Origin: Streptomyces melanogenes
GTDB lineage: Bacteria > Actinomycetota > Actinomycetes > Streptomycetales > Streptomycetaceae
Assembly (NCBI RefSeq): GCF_014649795.1
Contig: NZ_BMTS01000001.1
Location: 1-64,000 of the forward strand
Reading direction: 5' to 3'
Length of the DNA stretch: 64,000 nucleotides
Shown here: one piece after another, positions 12,156 to 21,767 of the stretch
Layout of the letters: the number at the start of each line of letters is the position of its first letter
Numbering within the stretch: position 1 is the first letter of the stretch
Notes under the pieces: model-generated
Seen by the model: the letters and a program-made list of their open reading frames with translations, nothing else
Told to the model about the DNA's origin: nothing
The model's database searches: none
Position numbers and translations under genes: made by a program

Positions 12156-13199
12156 ATGGTCGAGTTGACCGTGGAAGAGCGTCAGCGGCTCGTCACCCTG
12201 CTGGCCGCCGTGCCGGTCCTCGGCTCCCCGTCCGGGCGCGCCGAGATCCTGCACCTGGCCGGTCTGGGCGACCTCGTCCCGCACATCGACGTCGAAGGCC
12301 CCACCCTCGTCGCGGTCAGCCGCCTCGTCACGCACCTCTCCGCGTACGGCAGGGTCTCCTACGACCACGAGGCCCTCGGCCTGCTGCTCAACGTGGTCGC
12401 CACCCTCACCGGCAAGGAACAGCAGGACTTCCTCGCCGCCCTGCTGCTGCGCCACCGCATGATGGTCCCGGTCTCCCCGGCCCCCGCGGTCACCGCCTGG
12501 AAGGGCGCCACCAGCCCCGGCCTGGTCGAAGAGAAGATCATCACCGCCAACACGCTGCGGCCGGTGCACTTCCTGGAGCAGGCCCTGGCCGCCGCCCGCC
12601 CGGTCTGCCACATCGTGGTCGAGCACCGCACCGGCCACTGGACCGGCACCGGCTTCCTGGTCGCGGAGGACCTGCTGCTCACCAACGAGCACGTACTGCC
12701 GCACTCCGATCTGCTCGACAGTGCCCGCTTCGTCTTCAACTACGAGGACGACTCGGCGGGGCGGCCGCGCCCGGTGCACGAGGCCCGCGCCACCGGGCGG
12801 CTCCACCTCACCGACGCGCGCTGCGACTTCGCGCTGGTCGAGCTCGCTCAGAGCCCCGGCAGACAGTGGGGCCACCTGGAGATATCCGGGGCGCCGCCCC
12901 TGCCCGGCGACCGCGTCAACATCGTGCAGCACCCCGCCGGGCGGCCCAAGCAGATCGCGTTCCAGAGCAACTTCGTGGAGTACGTGGACGCCGACGTCGT
13001 CCAGTACGTGACGGCCACGCTGCCCGGCTCCTCCGGCGCCCCCGTACTCACCGACGACTGGCGGGTCTGCGCCGTCCACCACGCCGGCGGCAACCTCCAG
13101 GAGCCCGCCACCGGGAGCTACTACTACCGCAACGAGGGGATCCTGCTGAGCCGGATCCTGCGCGAGCTCCCGCCCGACGTCCGCTCCCGCCTCGGCTGA
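12156..13199 (+). CDS. Trypsin-like serine protease with N-terminal effector-associated-like domain
   Basis: The 347-residue protein has an all-helical N-terminal domain (about 1-100) with the pattern [34 protein letters not shown] and [12 protein letters not shown]. This resembles effector-associated (EAD) adaptor domains of bacterial NTP-dependent conflict systems. The C-terminal S1-type protease domain (about 140-340) retains the triad: His179 in LTNEHVL, Asp224 in CDFALVEL and Ser293 in PGSSGAP. There is no signal peptide, so it is intracellular. ATG 12156 or GTG 12138 could be the start; ATG has AGGGGG upstream. The NTPase gene follows 29 bp later. The likely role is a protease effector released or activated by the NTPase; this is inference. 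Confidence 0.8.
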   Translation: MVELTVEERQRLVTLLAAVPVLGSPSGRAEILHLAGLGDLVPHIDVEGPTLVAVSRLVTHLSAYGRVSYDHEALGLLLNVVATLTGKEQQDFLAALLLRHRMMVPVSPAPAVTAWKGATSPGLVEEKIITANTLRPVHFLEQALAAARPVCHIVVEHRTGHWTGTGFLVAEDLLLTNEHVLPHSDLLDSARFVFNYEDDSAGRPRPVHEARATGRLHLTDARCDFALVELAQSPGRQWGHLEISGAPPLPGDRVNIVQHPAGRPKQIAFQSNFVEYVDADVVQYVTATLPGSSGAPVLTDDWRVCAVHHAGGNLQEPATGSYYYRNEGILLSRILRELPPDVRSRLG

Positions 13200-13228
13200 G
13201 CACCCGGCCCATCTGGGGGGAGACCGCC

Positions 13229-16200
13229 ATGCCAGATCCCGACCGCGCCGGGCCGCGCGGCAGACTCATCCAGGCCCTCGCCACGCTGCCCGGCATGAAC
13301 GACCCCGGGCAGCGCACGTTCCTCCTGGAGAGCGCCGGATACGGGGAGGCGCTCCTGCACGTCGCCCCCGGCACCACCACCGTCACCTTCTTCACCTCGG
13401 TCGTCGCCCGGATCGCCCTGGACGGCCCGCGCGCCCTCGCGGACTTCGTGCGCGCGCTCGCCGCGGTGGCGGTCGTCGGCGTGGACCGCCAGGAGGCGAT
13501 GGCCCGGCTCGCCGACGAGGTCGCCGAGCTGGACGCGGCCGGTCTCGACGCGCTCACCGCCACCGGCACGCCCTTCGCGGAGCTGCGCGGGAAGGCCCGC
13601 AGCGCCACCCTGCGGGAGATCTCCGAGATCGGCTCCAAGTACCTGCGCGAGCTCTACTTCCGCCACCACGAACTGGAGGGCCGGGTCGAGGAGTTCCTGG
13701 CCAACGACAGCACCTGTCTGTTGGTCGTCTCCAAGCCCGGCCGGGGCAAGACCAATCTGCTCTGCTCCCTCGCCGAGCGCCGCCTCGACGACTCACCGGT
13801 GCTGCTGATGTCGGCCCGCGTCCCGGTCTCCGAGCCGCACGGGCTGCTCAGCCTGATCGCGACCCGCCTCGGCTACGGCGCCGACTGGCCCGGCTGCTTC
13901 GCCGACCTCGCCCGCACCGCCGCCCCCGGACGCCCGCCGCTGCTGCTCCTGGACGCGATCAACGAGTCCCCGGCCAAGCCGGACGCGATGAAGGCGGCGC
14001 TGCACGAACTGCTGCGGCAGGCCGAGAGCGCGGGGGTGAAGGTGGTGGTCACCTGCCGCACCGACTTCTGGCAGTTCTACCGGGCCCCGTTCTGGGCCAG
14101 TTACGTCTGGCAGCGCGAGCCCGTGCAGAGCGGCCCGAGGGTCACCCCGGCGACCCGGGTCGAGGACGTGCCGCTCTTCCCGCTCGCCTCCTTCCCGGAG
14201 ATCGCCGCCGCCTACTTCGGCGCCTTCGGCATCCGGGGCCGGCTGCGCGGCGAGGCCGCCGAGCGCTGCCGGCACGCGCTGGTGCTGCGCATCCTGTGCG
14301 AGGCGTACCGCGACCGCGACATCGGCGTGGTCGAGGACTTCCGGCTCTTCCGCCTCTTCAAGCTGTTCTGGGAGCGCAAGGTCGAGCAGGTCGCGTACGC
14401 CACCTCGCTCAAGGGCAAGGGCGCGGTGGCCGAACTCGTCCTGGAGGTCGCCCGGTTGATGCGGCAGAGCCGCTCCACCTCGGTGCCGCGCAGCGCCGTC
14501 GCCGCCACCCTGCGCGCCACGGCCGCCGAGCTCGACAGCAGCGACTCGCTCTACAGCCGGGTCATCGACGAGGAGATCATCCTTGAGGAGAGCATCGACG
14601 ACGAGATCGGGGTGCGCAACGTCGTCTTCATCTACGACCGCTTCGCGGAGTACGTGCTGGCGCTGAGCCTCTATCTCGACGGGGGCTGGGAGGCGAAGAG
14701 CCCGGCCGCGATCGCCGAGGACGCGCTCGCCCTGATCGAGCAGGAGGCCGGCTTCGCGTCGCTGCGCGGCGCCCTTGAGTTCCTGGTGCTGCGCCTGGAG
14801 GACCGCAGGGCGGCGGACGAGGCGCACTTCGCGGTGATCCGGGCGATGCTGGAGCGCGACTGGAAGTGGCGGGGCATCGGCACCCAGCTGGTCTTCCAGC
14901 TGGATCCGCACCGTGCACGGTTCTGGGACTTCGTGCAGGAACTCGTCGTACAGGAACACCACTTCGTCCGCCGAATCGTCGCCGACCAGCTGGACCGGCT
15001 GGCGCCGACGGGCGGTTCGCGGGTGCTGGACTCCCTCAACCGGCTGCTGTGGGACCGGAACGCGACGGTGCAGGCGTCGGCGCGGCGCGCCCTGCTGCGG
15101 CTGCCCGCCGAGGTGGCGGCGGAGGAGGTCCGGCTGCTGCTCGCCCGCCCGGACCAGGACGCGGTGGAGCTCGCGGCTCGGCTGCTGGTGGGCACTCCGG
15201 AGGACGGCCCGGGGCTGCCGGCCGGGCTCGTCGCACGGCTGGCCGCCGAGCACGCCGCCCACGGGAGCCTGCCGGACGCGGTCCTCGCCGTGGTGGAGGC
15301 GACATCGGGGATCGCCTACACGGAGCTGCCGTGGCTGGCCGCGTGCGAGGACGTGTTCGCGGCGGCGCCGGGGCGGGCGGCCGAGCGCTGCCGCGAGCGG
15401 GTCCGGGCACTGCGCCTGCGGCGGGAGGCCGAGCTGGAGCAGGACCGGGTGTTCCTGCGGGAGTTGTACGCGCGCATCACTGAGGCGCCCGAGGCGGCTG
15501 GACTGCCGGACATGCGGAGTTACCAGCGGGAGTCCTTGATGGAGGTGCTCTGGGAGAGGATGAAGGCGGAGGGCGTTCCCGGGCCGCGTCACAAGCGCCT
15601 GGAGGACGGGTACCAGCGCTGGCTGTTCCCCTCCACGATGAGCGATCTGTGGCAGTTCGGCCGACTGGTCCTCGGCTCGCCGAGCCTGCGGCGCGGCCCG
15701 GCGGAAGGTCGGCACGAATGGGTCCAGTTCTGCCTGCGCACGGCCGGTCTGGCCGAGCGCCCCATGGCGGAGCGCGAGGCCCTGGCGATGGCCCACCCGG
15801 AGCAGCTGGTGCTCTGGCTCTGGGAGAGCGAGCAGACAAGACGGGCGCGGGTGAGGGGGCTCGACCATCTCGTGGCGCGCCTGGAGCGCGTGCCGGTGGC
15901 GCGGCTGGCCGAGGAGTTCGAGGCCTACCAGCACCAGGGGTACCTGGCGCAGACCTCCCTCGCCGACCTGATCGAGGCGCTCTGCCAGGTGCTGCGTGGC
16001 AACCCCAGCGCCCCCGCGCAGGTCCTCGCCCCGCTGGTCGTCTGGCACGAGACGCGGGACAGCCGGGTGGTCGACGATGCACTGGATGAGCTGCACTGGA
16101 TGGACCCCGACGCCTTCTGGTTCCTCCTCCAGTCCTTCCTCAACCACCCCGACCAGCGCCTGATCGACACGGCCTCACGGGCGGGGGAGCGGGCCGAGCA

Positions 16201-16474
16201 GACCGACGAGAGCGGCTCCGACCGGCGCCGGGACATCCTGGACGGGCTCGCGGAGATCATCAACGAGATCGCCGGGATCGCGGTCGAGGACGTCCGGATG
16301 GGGGCGCGCTTCAACGAGGACCTGGATCTCGACTCGCTGTCGTTGGTGGAAGTGGTGGTCGCGGCCGAGGAGCGCTTCGACCTCAATATCCCCGACCAGG
16401 ACATCATGGACGTACGAACCGTGCGGGAGGCCGTGGACTACATCGTCAACGCGCCTTCGCGGAGGCGCCGATGA
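13229..16474 (+). CDS. EAD-like / P-loop NTPase / HEAT / acyl-carrier-protein multidomain protein
   Basis: This is a 1081-residue cytoplasmic protein. Residues 10-105 form a helical effector-associated-like domain ([28 protein letters not shown]). A NACHT/STAND-like P-loop ATPase follows, with Walker [10 protein letters not shown] (Lys174), Walker [10 protein letters not shown] (Asp242, Glu246) and a [11 protein letters not shown] sensor strand. From about 450 a winged/helical region leads to HEAT-like repeats near 560-690 ([30 protein letters not shown]). The last 80 residues are an acyl carrier protein domain with [13 protein letters not shown]; Ser1036 fits a phosphopantetheine site. The start has GGGGGGAGA upstream. 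The 3' end overlaps the convergent MFS gene by 29 bp. Function is probably sensing plus control of the adjacent protease. Confidence 0.82.
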   Translation: MPDPDRAGPRGRLIQALATLPGMNDPGQRTFLLESAGYGEALLHVAPGTTTVTFFTSVVARIALDGPRALADFVRALAAVAVVGVDRQEAMARLADEVAELDAAGLDALTATGTPFAELRGKARSATLREISEIGSKYLRELYFRHHELEGRVEEFLANDSTCLLVVSKPGRGKTNLLCSLAERRLDDSPVLLMSARVPVSEPHGLLSLIATRLGYGADWPGCFADLARTAAPGRPPLLLLDAINESPAKPDAMKAALHELLRQAESAGVKVVVTCRTDFWQFYRAPFWASYVWQREPVQSGPRVTPATRVEDVPLFPLASFPEIAAAYFGAFGIRGRLRGEAAERCRHALVLRILCEAYRDRDIGVVEDFRLFRLFKLFWERKVEQVAYATSLKGKGAVAELVLEVARLMRQSRSTSVPRSAVAATLRATAAELDSSDSLYSRVIDEEIILEESIDDEIGVRNVVFIYDRFAEYVLALSLYLDGGWEAKSPAAIAEDALALIEQEAGFASLRGALEFLVLRLEDRRAADEAHFAVIRAMLERDWKWRGIGTQLVFQLDPHRARFWDFVQELVVQEHHFVRRIVADQLDRLAPTGGSRVLDSLNRLLWDRNATVQASARRALLRLPAEVAAEEVRLLLARPDQDAVELAARLLVGTPEDGPGLPAGLVARLAAEHAAHGSLPDAVLAVVEATSGIAYTELPWLAACEDVFAAAPGRAAERCRERVRALRLRREAELEQDRVFLRELYARITEAPEAAGLPDMRSYQRESLMEVLWERMKAEGVPGPRHKRLEDGYQRWLFPSTMSDLWQFGRLVLGSPSLRRGPAEGRHEWVQFCLRTAGLAERPMAEREALAMAHPEQLVLWLWESEQTRRARVRGLDHLVARLERVPVARLAEEFEAYQHQGYLAQTSLADLIEALCQVLRGNPSAPAQVLAPLVVWHETRDSRVVDDALDELHWMDPDAFWFLLQSFLNHPDQRLIDTASRAGERAEQTDESGSDRRRDILDGLAEIINEIAGIAVEDVRMGARFNEDLDLDSLSLVEVVVAAEERFDLNIPDQDIMDVRTVREAVDYIVNAPSRRRR

Positions 16475-17714
16475 CCGCGCGCCCCGACTCCACGGCGGCC
16501 TGCTCCGGCGCGGCGTCCTGGGGCCACACCACCGTCGCCGCCCCCGCCGCCCCCAGCGCGATCACCCCGAGCACCCCCGCCGTCACCGGCACCCCCGCCC
16601 CTGCCGCCAGCCACCCCGCCAGCGGGTACGTCAGCAGCCAGCAGCCGTGGGAGAGGGAGAACTGGGCGGCGAACGCGGCCGGGAGGTCGGGTGTGGCCGT
16701 GCAGTGGCGGATCAGGCGCCCGGCCGGGGTCAGCACCGCCGAGCTCGCCGCGCCGATCGCCGCCCAGATCAACAGGATCCCGGCCCAGCTCCAACTCCCG
16801 GCCGGGGCAAGCGTGGTGGCGGCCACCGCGACCAGGACGCCGGGCAGGGCGTAGGCCGCCGGGAGCATCACCGCGCGGTCGCCCGTGCGGGCCAGGAGGC
16901 GGGGGAGCCACAGTGCGGCCGCGATCGAGCCGATCCCGTACGCGCCGAGGGCGAGCGAGACCGCCCCGGCGGGCTCGTGGAAATGGCCCCTGACCACGAC
17001 GACCGTGTTGACGAACACCATCGCGCCCGCCGCTGCGACCGCGAGGTCGAGGGCGAGCAGCGCCCGCAGCCGGGGGTCAGCCCAGAACAGCCGGGCCCCG
17101 GACGCGGCCTTCGCGTACGCGCTCGTGGACCGTGCGGCCGGGGTCGGCCGGGGCAGCACGGCCGACACCACGAGGGCGGCGGAGCCCAGGAAGCCGAGCG
17201 TCGTGCCCGCGAAGAGCCAGTGGTAGGAGACGACGGTGAGCAGCAGCGCGGCGAGCGCGGGGCTCAGCAGGCTCTCCAGGTCGTAGGCGAGGCGGGACAT
17301 GGACAGGGCGTGGGTGTAGTCGCGCTCGGCGGGCAGGACTTCGGGCACGGTCGCCTGGAAGACCGGGGTGAACGCGGCCGAGGCGGACTGGAGCAGGAAG
17401 ATCAGCGTGTAGATCTGCCAGACCTGTGAGACGAACGGGAGCGTCAGGGCGACGCCCGCGCGGGTCAGGTCCGTCGCCACCAGCAGGGTCCGGCGCGGGA
17501 TCCGGTCGGCGCAGGCTCCCACCAGCGGGGCCACTCCCACGTACGCCACCATCTTGATCGCGAGCGCGGTGCCGAGGATCGCCGAGGCGTGGCCGCCCGC
17601 CATGTCGTACGCGAGCAGGCTGAGCGCCACGGTGGCGAGTCCGGTGCCGAGAAGCGCCACGACCTGGGCGGTGAACAGGTGGCGGTAGGTGCGGTTGCGC
17701 AGTACGGACAGCAT
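16446..17714 (-). CDS. MFS transporter (efflux type)
   Basis: This is a 422-residue major facilitator with about 12 hydrophobic segments. It opens [37 protein letters not shown] and has the loop 2-3 signature [18 protein letters not shown]. The ATG at 17714 was preferred to the upstream GTG/ATG region because homologues begin at FRNRxYR-like residues. It lies downstream of, and in the same direction as, an ArsR gene, with 111 bp between them holding a dyad. Drug or metabolite export under ArsR control is likely. It overlaps the end of the large NTPase gene tail-to-tail. Confidence 0.82.
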   Translation of the reverse strand: MLSVLRNRTYRHLFTAQVVALLGTGLATVALSLLAYDMAGGHASAILGTALAIKMVAYVGVAPLVGACADRIPRRTLLVATDLTRAGVALTLPFVSQVWQIYTLIFLLQSASAAFTPVFQATVPEVLPAERDYTHALSMSRLAYDLESLLSPALAALLLTVVSYHWLFAGTTLGFLGSAALVVSAVLPRPTPAARSTSAYAKAASGARLFWADPRLRALLALDLAVAAAGAMVFVNTVVVVRGHFHEPAGAVSLALGAYGIGSIAAALWLPRLLARTGDRAVMLPAAYALPGVLVAVAATTLAPAGSWSWAGILLIWAAIGAASSAVLTPAGRLIRHCTATPDLPAAFAAQFSLSHGCWLLTYPLAGWLAAGAGVPVTAGVLGVIALGAAGAATVVWPQDAAPEQAAVESGRAVIGASAKAR

Positions 17715-17763
17715 GGGACCCGTCCCGGGGCGCGAGAAGGTGCTGGGACTCTCATCGTAACCA

Positions 17764-17785
17764 ATGTGTGCGTACCTATGCACAT
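17764..17785. promoter_or_regulatory. Putative ArsR operator before the MFS gene
   Basis: The sequence ATGTGTGCGTACCTATGCAC lies 50 bases before the MFS start. TGTGC and GCACA form an exact inverted pair, and the outer ATGTG/CACAT bases also match in another register. Position and size fit an ArsR-type site. Confidence 0.5.
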
Positions 17786-17825
17786 GTTGGCCGGATCAAG
17801 GCCCCGGGACGGGCGGTGGCTGTCG

Positions 17826-18188
17826 TCAGTCGTGCGGCGGGAGGGAGCCGAGCTGGTGGTCGGCCACGTTCAGGGCCTCGTCGACCAGCCGCCGCAGATG
17901 GCCGTGGCGCAGCGAGTAGACCACCCGGCGGCCGTCCTTGCGGGTCGCCACCAGACCGGCCAGACGCAGCTTGGCCAGGTGCTGGCTGACCGACGGGCGG
18001 GCGGCCCCGCAGGCCTCGGTGAGGGTGGTGACATCGGCGTCGCCCGCGCCGAGCTCCTTGAGCAGGGCGAGCCGGGTGCGGTCCGCGAGCAGCGCCAGCA
18101 CGGCGACCGCGACGTCCAGGCGCTCGTCCTCGCCAGTGGTGCGCGGGTGCGGGGAGTGCGCATCTGACAGGTGCTTGCTCGCGCTCAT
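17826..18188 (-). CDS. ArsR/SmtB-family transcriptional regulator
   Basis: This is a 120-residue winged-helix repressor. The core VAVLALLADRTRLALLKELGAGDADVTTLTEACGAARPSVSQHLAKLRLAGLVATRKDGRRVVYSLRHGHLRRLVDEAL is typical, including the HTH (PSVSQHLAKL) and wing (RKDGRRVVYS). The classic CxC metal motif (ELCVCD) is absent; the equivalent helix reads TLTEACGA with one cysteine. Metal sensing is therefore uncertain; the effector may be organic. It most likely controls the MFS gene immediately downstream through the dyad at 17764. Confidence 0.88.
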   Translation of the reverse strand: MSASKHLSDAHSPHPRTTGEDERLDVAVAVLALLADRTRLALLKELGAGDADVTTLTEACGAARPSVSQHLAKLRLAGLVATRKDGRRVVYSLRHGHLRRLVDEALNVADHQLGSLPPHD

Positions 18189-18290
18189 GTCCCCATCGTA
18201 GAGGGCCGGTACGGGCCTGAGCGGTCTCGGGGAAGTGGCGCACGCCCCGAGACCGCTCAGGCGGATGGCCCGCCCGCACCGGTTCGCCGT

Positions 18291-19016
18291 TCAACGGGTC
18301 GGTATCACGCCGCCGTCGACGCGGACGACCTGCCCGGTGATGTGCCGGGCGGCGGGCGACGCCAGGAACCGTACGACCTCCGCCATGTCCTGCGGCTGTC
18401 CGGCCCGGCCCACCATGGTCTCCGCCACCCGGGCCTCGTGGAACTGCTCCGAGCGGCGGTCGCGGAAGAACTCCGTCTTCTCGACGTAGCCCGGCGCGAC
18501 CACGTTGCAGGTCACCCCGCGCGGTCCGAGCTGGCGGGCGAGGAAGATGTTCCAGCTGTTCATGGCCGCCTTGGCCGCGCCGTACGAGCCGGCGCCCCGG
18601 TCGGCCGCGAAGGAGCTGATGTTCACCACGGCCCCGCCGGAGACGAGCTGCTTGTCGACGGCGGCCGTGGTCAGCACCGCGCCGAGCAGATTGGCGTCCA
18701 GGTTGGCCCGCCAGCGCTCGGCCAGGCCGCGCAGATCGCCGGGGGGCGGGGCGTCGAACTCCCGGTTGCCGCCCGCGTTGTTGACGAGCACGTGCAGGGC
18801 GTCCGGCAGCCGCTCGCCGAAGGCCTCCAGCTGCTCGGGGTCGGTGACGTCGCAGGGCAGCGCCGTCACCTGGCCGCCGAGCTCCTCGGCGGCCCGCAGC
18901 AGCACGTCCTCGCGGCGGCCGCTGATGACGACGTGGTCGCCGTCGGCGAGGAACGCCGCCGCTATCGCCTTGCCGATGCCGGTGCCGCCACCGGTCACCA
19001 GGACGGTTCGAGTCAT
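18291..19016 (-). CDS. Short-chain dehydrogenase/reductase
   Basis: This 241-residue classical SDR has the cofactor loop VTGGGTGIGKAI, LVNNAGGN, the catalytic Ser in VNISSFAAD, YGAAKAAMNSW (YxxxK), and a C-terminal GQVVRVDGGVIPTR. It is intact and probably NADP(H)-dependent (GRRED after beta 2). ATG 19016 has GGAG nine bases upstream. It follows the LuxC-like and AMP-ligase genes in the same direction, with a 60-bp gap. It may act on the aldehyde or a ketone intermediate made by the upstream enzymes. Confidence 0.88.
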   Translation of the reverse strand: MTRTVLVTGGGTGIGKAIAAAFLADGDHVVISGRREDVLLRAAEELGGQVTALPCDVTDPEQLEAFGERLPDALHVLVNNAGGNREFDAPPPGDLRGLAERWRANLDANLLGAVLTTAAVDKQLVSGGAVVNISSFAADRGAGSYGAAKAAMNSWNIFLARQLGPRGVTCNVVAPGYVEKTEFFRDRRSEQFHEARVAETMVGRAGQPQDMAEVVRFLASPAARHITGQVVRVDGGVIPTR

Positions 19017-19076
19017 CTCCACACACTCCAGGGGTCGTTGCAGCGAGGTAGGGCGGGGGCGCGGCGCGGGCCGCGC

Positions 19077-20453
19077 TCAGACCGACGTTCCGAAGGCCCG
19101 GGCCTCCATCAGGTCGTGGCTCAGATAGCCGTCGTGCGGACTGGTCCGGCCCGCCTGGTACGTGGGGATGGGGCCCAGCAGGACCTTGCGGATCGACCGC
19201 TCCCGCAGCGCCTCGCGCGCCAGCGGCTCGTCGCCGCCGAGGATGGTGAGCGCGAGCGTGTCCCGCAGCGGGCCGAAGCCCTGCTCGCGCCGCCACGGCA
19301 GGATCCACACGCACGGGAACGAGAGCTCGATCCGCGCGCCGGGGTGGTCCGGGCGGTCACACAGCAGTACGGCGGGGCGCAGCGCGCCCGACCCGTCCCC
19401 GAGGTCCGCCACCGGCCCCTCGGGATAGAGCTTCGCGGCCACGTCGACGGCCCCTTCGAGCCGTCCCTCCAGGTGCTCCCGCAGCGCCCGCGCCTCCGCG
19501 AGCGGCAGCACCGGCACCTGCGCGTCGGGCGACTGGGGCGGCGCCGGGGTCAGCCGCGCCAGGCGCTCGGCCACGGCCGCCGCCAGGGCCGCCGGGTCGG
19601 CGTCGGTGAACACGGCGGTCGCGTTGGTGCAGCGCATCCCCGCGTCGTAGCCGACCGACCGGCAGATCACGTCGACGGTCTGCTCGGTGATCTCCCCGGT
19701 GTGCAGCAGCTTGGAGCGGCCCGGGCCGCGCAGGATGACCCGGCGGTCCTCGCCGTAGCGCCGGGCCGCCGCGTCCCCGCCGAAGACCAGGCTCAGATCG
19801 GCGGCCTCGACAAGGGCGTCCCCGGTGGCGTGGCTGCCGGGCAGCAGCGAGAGGTAGTGCGGGGCGACGCCCGCGTCGAGCAGCGCGGCGATCATCCGGG
19901 CCGGGGTGAACGGGTCCCGTGTCCCCGGCCGCACCACCAGCCGGTACCCGCAGGCCAGCGCGGTGAGCCACTGGGTGTGCGTGCCGGGGTTGTTGCTGGG
20001 CGCGATCACCGCGAGCACGTCGCCGCGCCGCGTCCACACCGTGGAGATCTCCCCGGGCACCGGCGCGGCCGAGGCCCCGGTCGGGCGCTCGGCCAGGAAC
20101 CGCGCCCCCACGCCCGCGAACGTCTCCGCGACGTCCCGCAGCGAGTGCCGGGCCACCGCGACGGGTACCCCGGCGACCCGGGACTGGAGCTCGCAGTAGG
20201 CCTGCGGGGACAGCCCGTTGAGCGTGGCCGTCTCGAACAGCTCGCCCGCCGCCGCGATGCGCTCCGGCTCCGGCGTCCGCTCGGCCCCGGCCCGCGCGTC
20301 CGCGACGGTCAGCCGCGCCAGGAGCGGCGGGGCGAGGTGGACGAGCGCCAGCAACGTGCCGTCCACGCCCGCGAGTTCGGCGCGCTCGACCGAGTGCCTG
20401 GGCAGGCCCGCCCGGATCAGCGGGATCTCGTGGAGGTCCTTGGCCTCGGCCAT
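19077..20453 (-). CDS. LuxC-type acyl-CoA / acyl-adenylate reductase
   Basis: This 458-residue protein is an aldehyde-dehydrogenase-fold acyl reductase of the LuxC branch. Visible are GDVLAVIAPSNNPGTHTQWL, LVVRPGTRDPFTPAR, SLLPGSHATGDALVEAADLSLVFGGD, the catalytic cysteine in GMRCTNAT (around residue 274) and the terminal NLxxxDQxRS-like region of the family is replaced by HDGYLSHDLMEARAFG. It reduces an activated carboxylate (thioester) to an aldehyde with NADPH. Its ATG overlaps the stop of the AMP-ligase gene (TGATG), so the two probably form a carboxylate-reduction pair, like LuxE/LuxC or phenazine EhpF/EhpG. Confidence 0.82.
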   Translation of the reverse strand: MAEAKDLHEIPLIRAGLPRHSVERAELAGVDGTLLALVHLAPPLLARLTVADARAGAERTPEPERIAAAGELFETATLNGLSPQAYCELQSRVAGVPVAVARHSLRDVAETFAGVGARFLAERPTGASAAPVPGEISTVWTRRGDVLAVIAPSNNPGTHTQWLTALACGYRLVVRPGTRDPFTPARMIAALLDAGVAPHYLSLLPGSHATGDALVEAADLSLVFGGDAAARRYGEDRRVILRGPGRSKLLHTGEITEQTVDVICRSVGYDAGMRCTNATAVFTDADPAALAAAVAERLARLTPAPPQSPDAQVPVLPLAEARALREHLEGRLEGAVDVAAKLYPEGPVADLGDGSGALRPAVLLCDRPDHPGARIELSFPCVWILPWRREQGFGPLRDTLALTILGGDEPLAREALRERSIRKVLLGPIPTYQAGRTSPHDGYLSHDLMEARAFGTSV

Positions 20454-21550
20454 CAGTAGACCCCCTCGACCACGGAAGTGGACGCCGACTCGTAGGGGCG
20501 GACCCCGGAGAGCTCGATGCCGGGGAAGGCGTCGGCCGAGGCGCGGCGGGTGGCCACGTCCCGCTCCAGGGTCGGCGGGGTGAAGTAGTCCCGGGTGAGC
20601 ACGGTGATGACGACCCGGCCCTCCTCGTCGTCGGAGGTGATCCGGTCGGTCTGTGCGGGGTCGACCAGTTCGACCACGGTGTACGGGTAGAACGGGCGGA
20701 ACACGCACGGAGCCTTGTCGCCGGGCACGGGGGTGCGCTGGGGCGCCACGCCCATCATCGTGTTGCCGTACGCACCGGCCAGCTTGGCCTGCGGGAACAG
20801 CTCCTCGTCGATCAGGCGCAGGGTCTCGCCGTCCATGCTGGTGCCGCCCCAGATGATGCCGCGCACGCTCTCGCGCAGCAGGGTGAACACGTCCTCGCGG
20901 GCGCCGATGGACTCCAGGATGCGCGGGGTGGTGGAGATGCCCCGGATGTCCTGGGTGCGCAGGACGTCCTTGACCTGGTCGAGGATGTGGTCCACGTACC
21001 GCCGGAACTCGCTCTGGCGCCCCTCGCCGACGCAGCGCCGCACCCAGCGCGGGTCGAGGTCGACGAAGTAGCAGAGCATGCCGCGCAGTTCGGAGAGGGC
21101 GGTGATGTTCTTGGCCATGACGTGCGGGCCCGTCGGGCCGATGTGGAGCCAGTTGCCCTCGCCGGAGGGGAAGCCCTGCTCGTCGAGGAGCAGGCTCTGC
21201 CACTGGACGTTGCGGCGCCGGGAGGTCGCGTCCACTATCCGCTTGGGCGCGCCGGTGGCCCCGCCCGACTCGTAGATCCCGTACCGCACCCCGGGCGCGC
21301 TGCCGCGCGGCACGAGCTGGTGGGCGGGTATCTGCGACCAGTCGACCGGCACGTCGGCGAACAGGCGCAGGTCCGCGAGGCACTGGACGTCGGTGCGCGG
21401 GTCGAAGGAGAAGCCCTTGGCGCGTTCGACCCAGTACGGGCTGCCGGTCAGCGGCGAGAAGTGCCACTCCATGGTCGCGCGGACGAGGTCGTCGATGTCG
21501 GGCAACTGGTCAAGTGGGGGCTCGAACACGGAACTGAAGTCGTCGGCCAT
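20453..21550 (-). CDS. AMP-forming carboxylate ligase-like protein (EhpF/LuxE-like)
   Basis: This is a 365-residue adenylating enzyme of the ANL superfamily without an obvious full-length C-terminal subdomain. The phosphate loop reads YESGGATGAPKRIVDA; later motifs are IIWGGTSMDGE, LAGAYGNTMMGVAPQ and GRVVITVLTRDYFTPP. Similar proteins are annotated as phenazine antibiotic biosynthesis proteins or acyl-protein synthetases. It presumably adenylates an aryl or acyl carboxylate, then passes it to the LuxC-type reductase encoded next. The ATG at 21550 follows CCGAACCGAG. The promoter region upstream carries half-sites of the MarR operator. Confidence 0.75.
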   Translation of the reverse strand: MADDFSSVFEPPLDQLPDIDDLVRATMEWHFSPLTGSPYWVERAKGFSFDPRTDVQCLADLRLFADVPVDWSQIPAHQLVPRGSAPGVRYGIYESGGATGAPKRIVDATSRRRNVQWQSLLLDEQGFPSGEGNWLHIGPTGPHVMAKNITALSELRGMLCYFVDLDPRWVRRCVGEGRQSEFRRYVDHILDQVKDVLRTQDIRGISTTPRILESIGAREDVFTLLRESVRGIIWGGTSMDGETLRLIDEELFPQAKLAGAYGNTMMGVAPQRTPVPGDKAPCVFRPFYPYTVVELVDPAQTDRITSDDEEGRVVITVLTRDYFTPPTLERDVATRRASADAFPGIELSGVRPYESASTSVVEGVY

Positions 21551-21628
21551 CTCGGTTCGGTCCTGTCCGTTCTGGGTGGCGTTTCGGTGACCGGGCGTCG
21601 CAACGCGCGGCGGGCGTAGAACAGTTGA

Positions 21629-21655
21629 CTGATTGTCAGAGGTGCTGATTGTTGG
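21629..21655. promoter_or_regulatory. Two GATTGT half-sites upstream of the AMP-ligase operon
   Basis: CTGATTGTCAG (21629-21639) and CTGATTGTTGG (21645-21655) are 16 bp apart. They repeat the GATTGTC half of the MarR palindrome at 27666. The position, 79-105 bases before the ligase start, suits a repressor site. Inference from sequence match. Confidence 0.5.
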
Positions 21656-21767
21656 CAGTATGTTGAGCGCGGGAAGGGGCGTCAAGACTCCCCGCGCGCC
21701 AGTGGGGAGCTGGTCGTGCGGGTGAGACGCCCTGTTCGGCCGGGGGGCCGGGCCCGGCCCCCCGGCC

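Noticed and set aside
12122..13228. Frame of the large NTPase continues open upstream across the protease gene (1450-codon frame)
   Set aside because: The upstream part is an Arg/Pro/Ala-rich shadow of the protease gene in another frame; a good ribosome site and domain start support ATG 13229.
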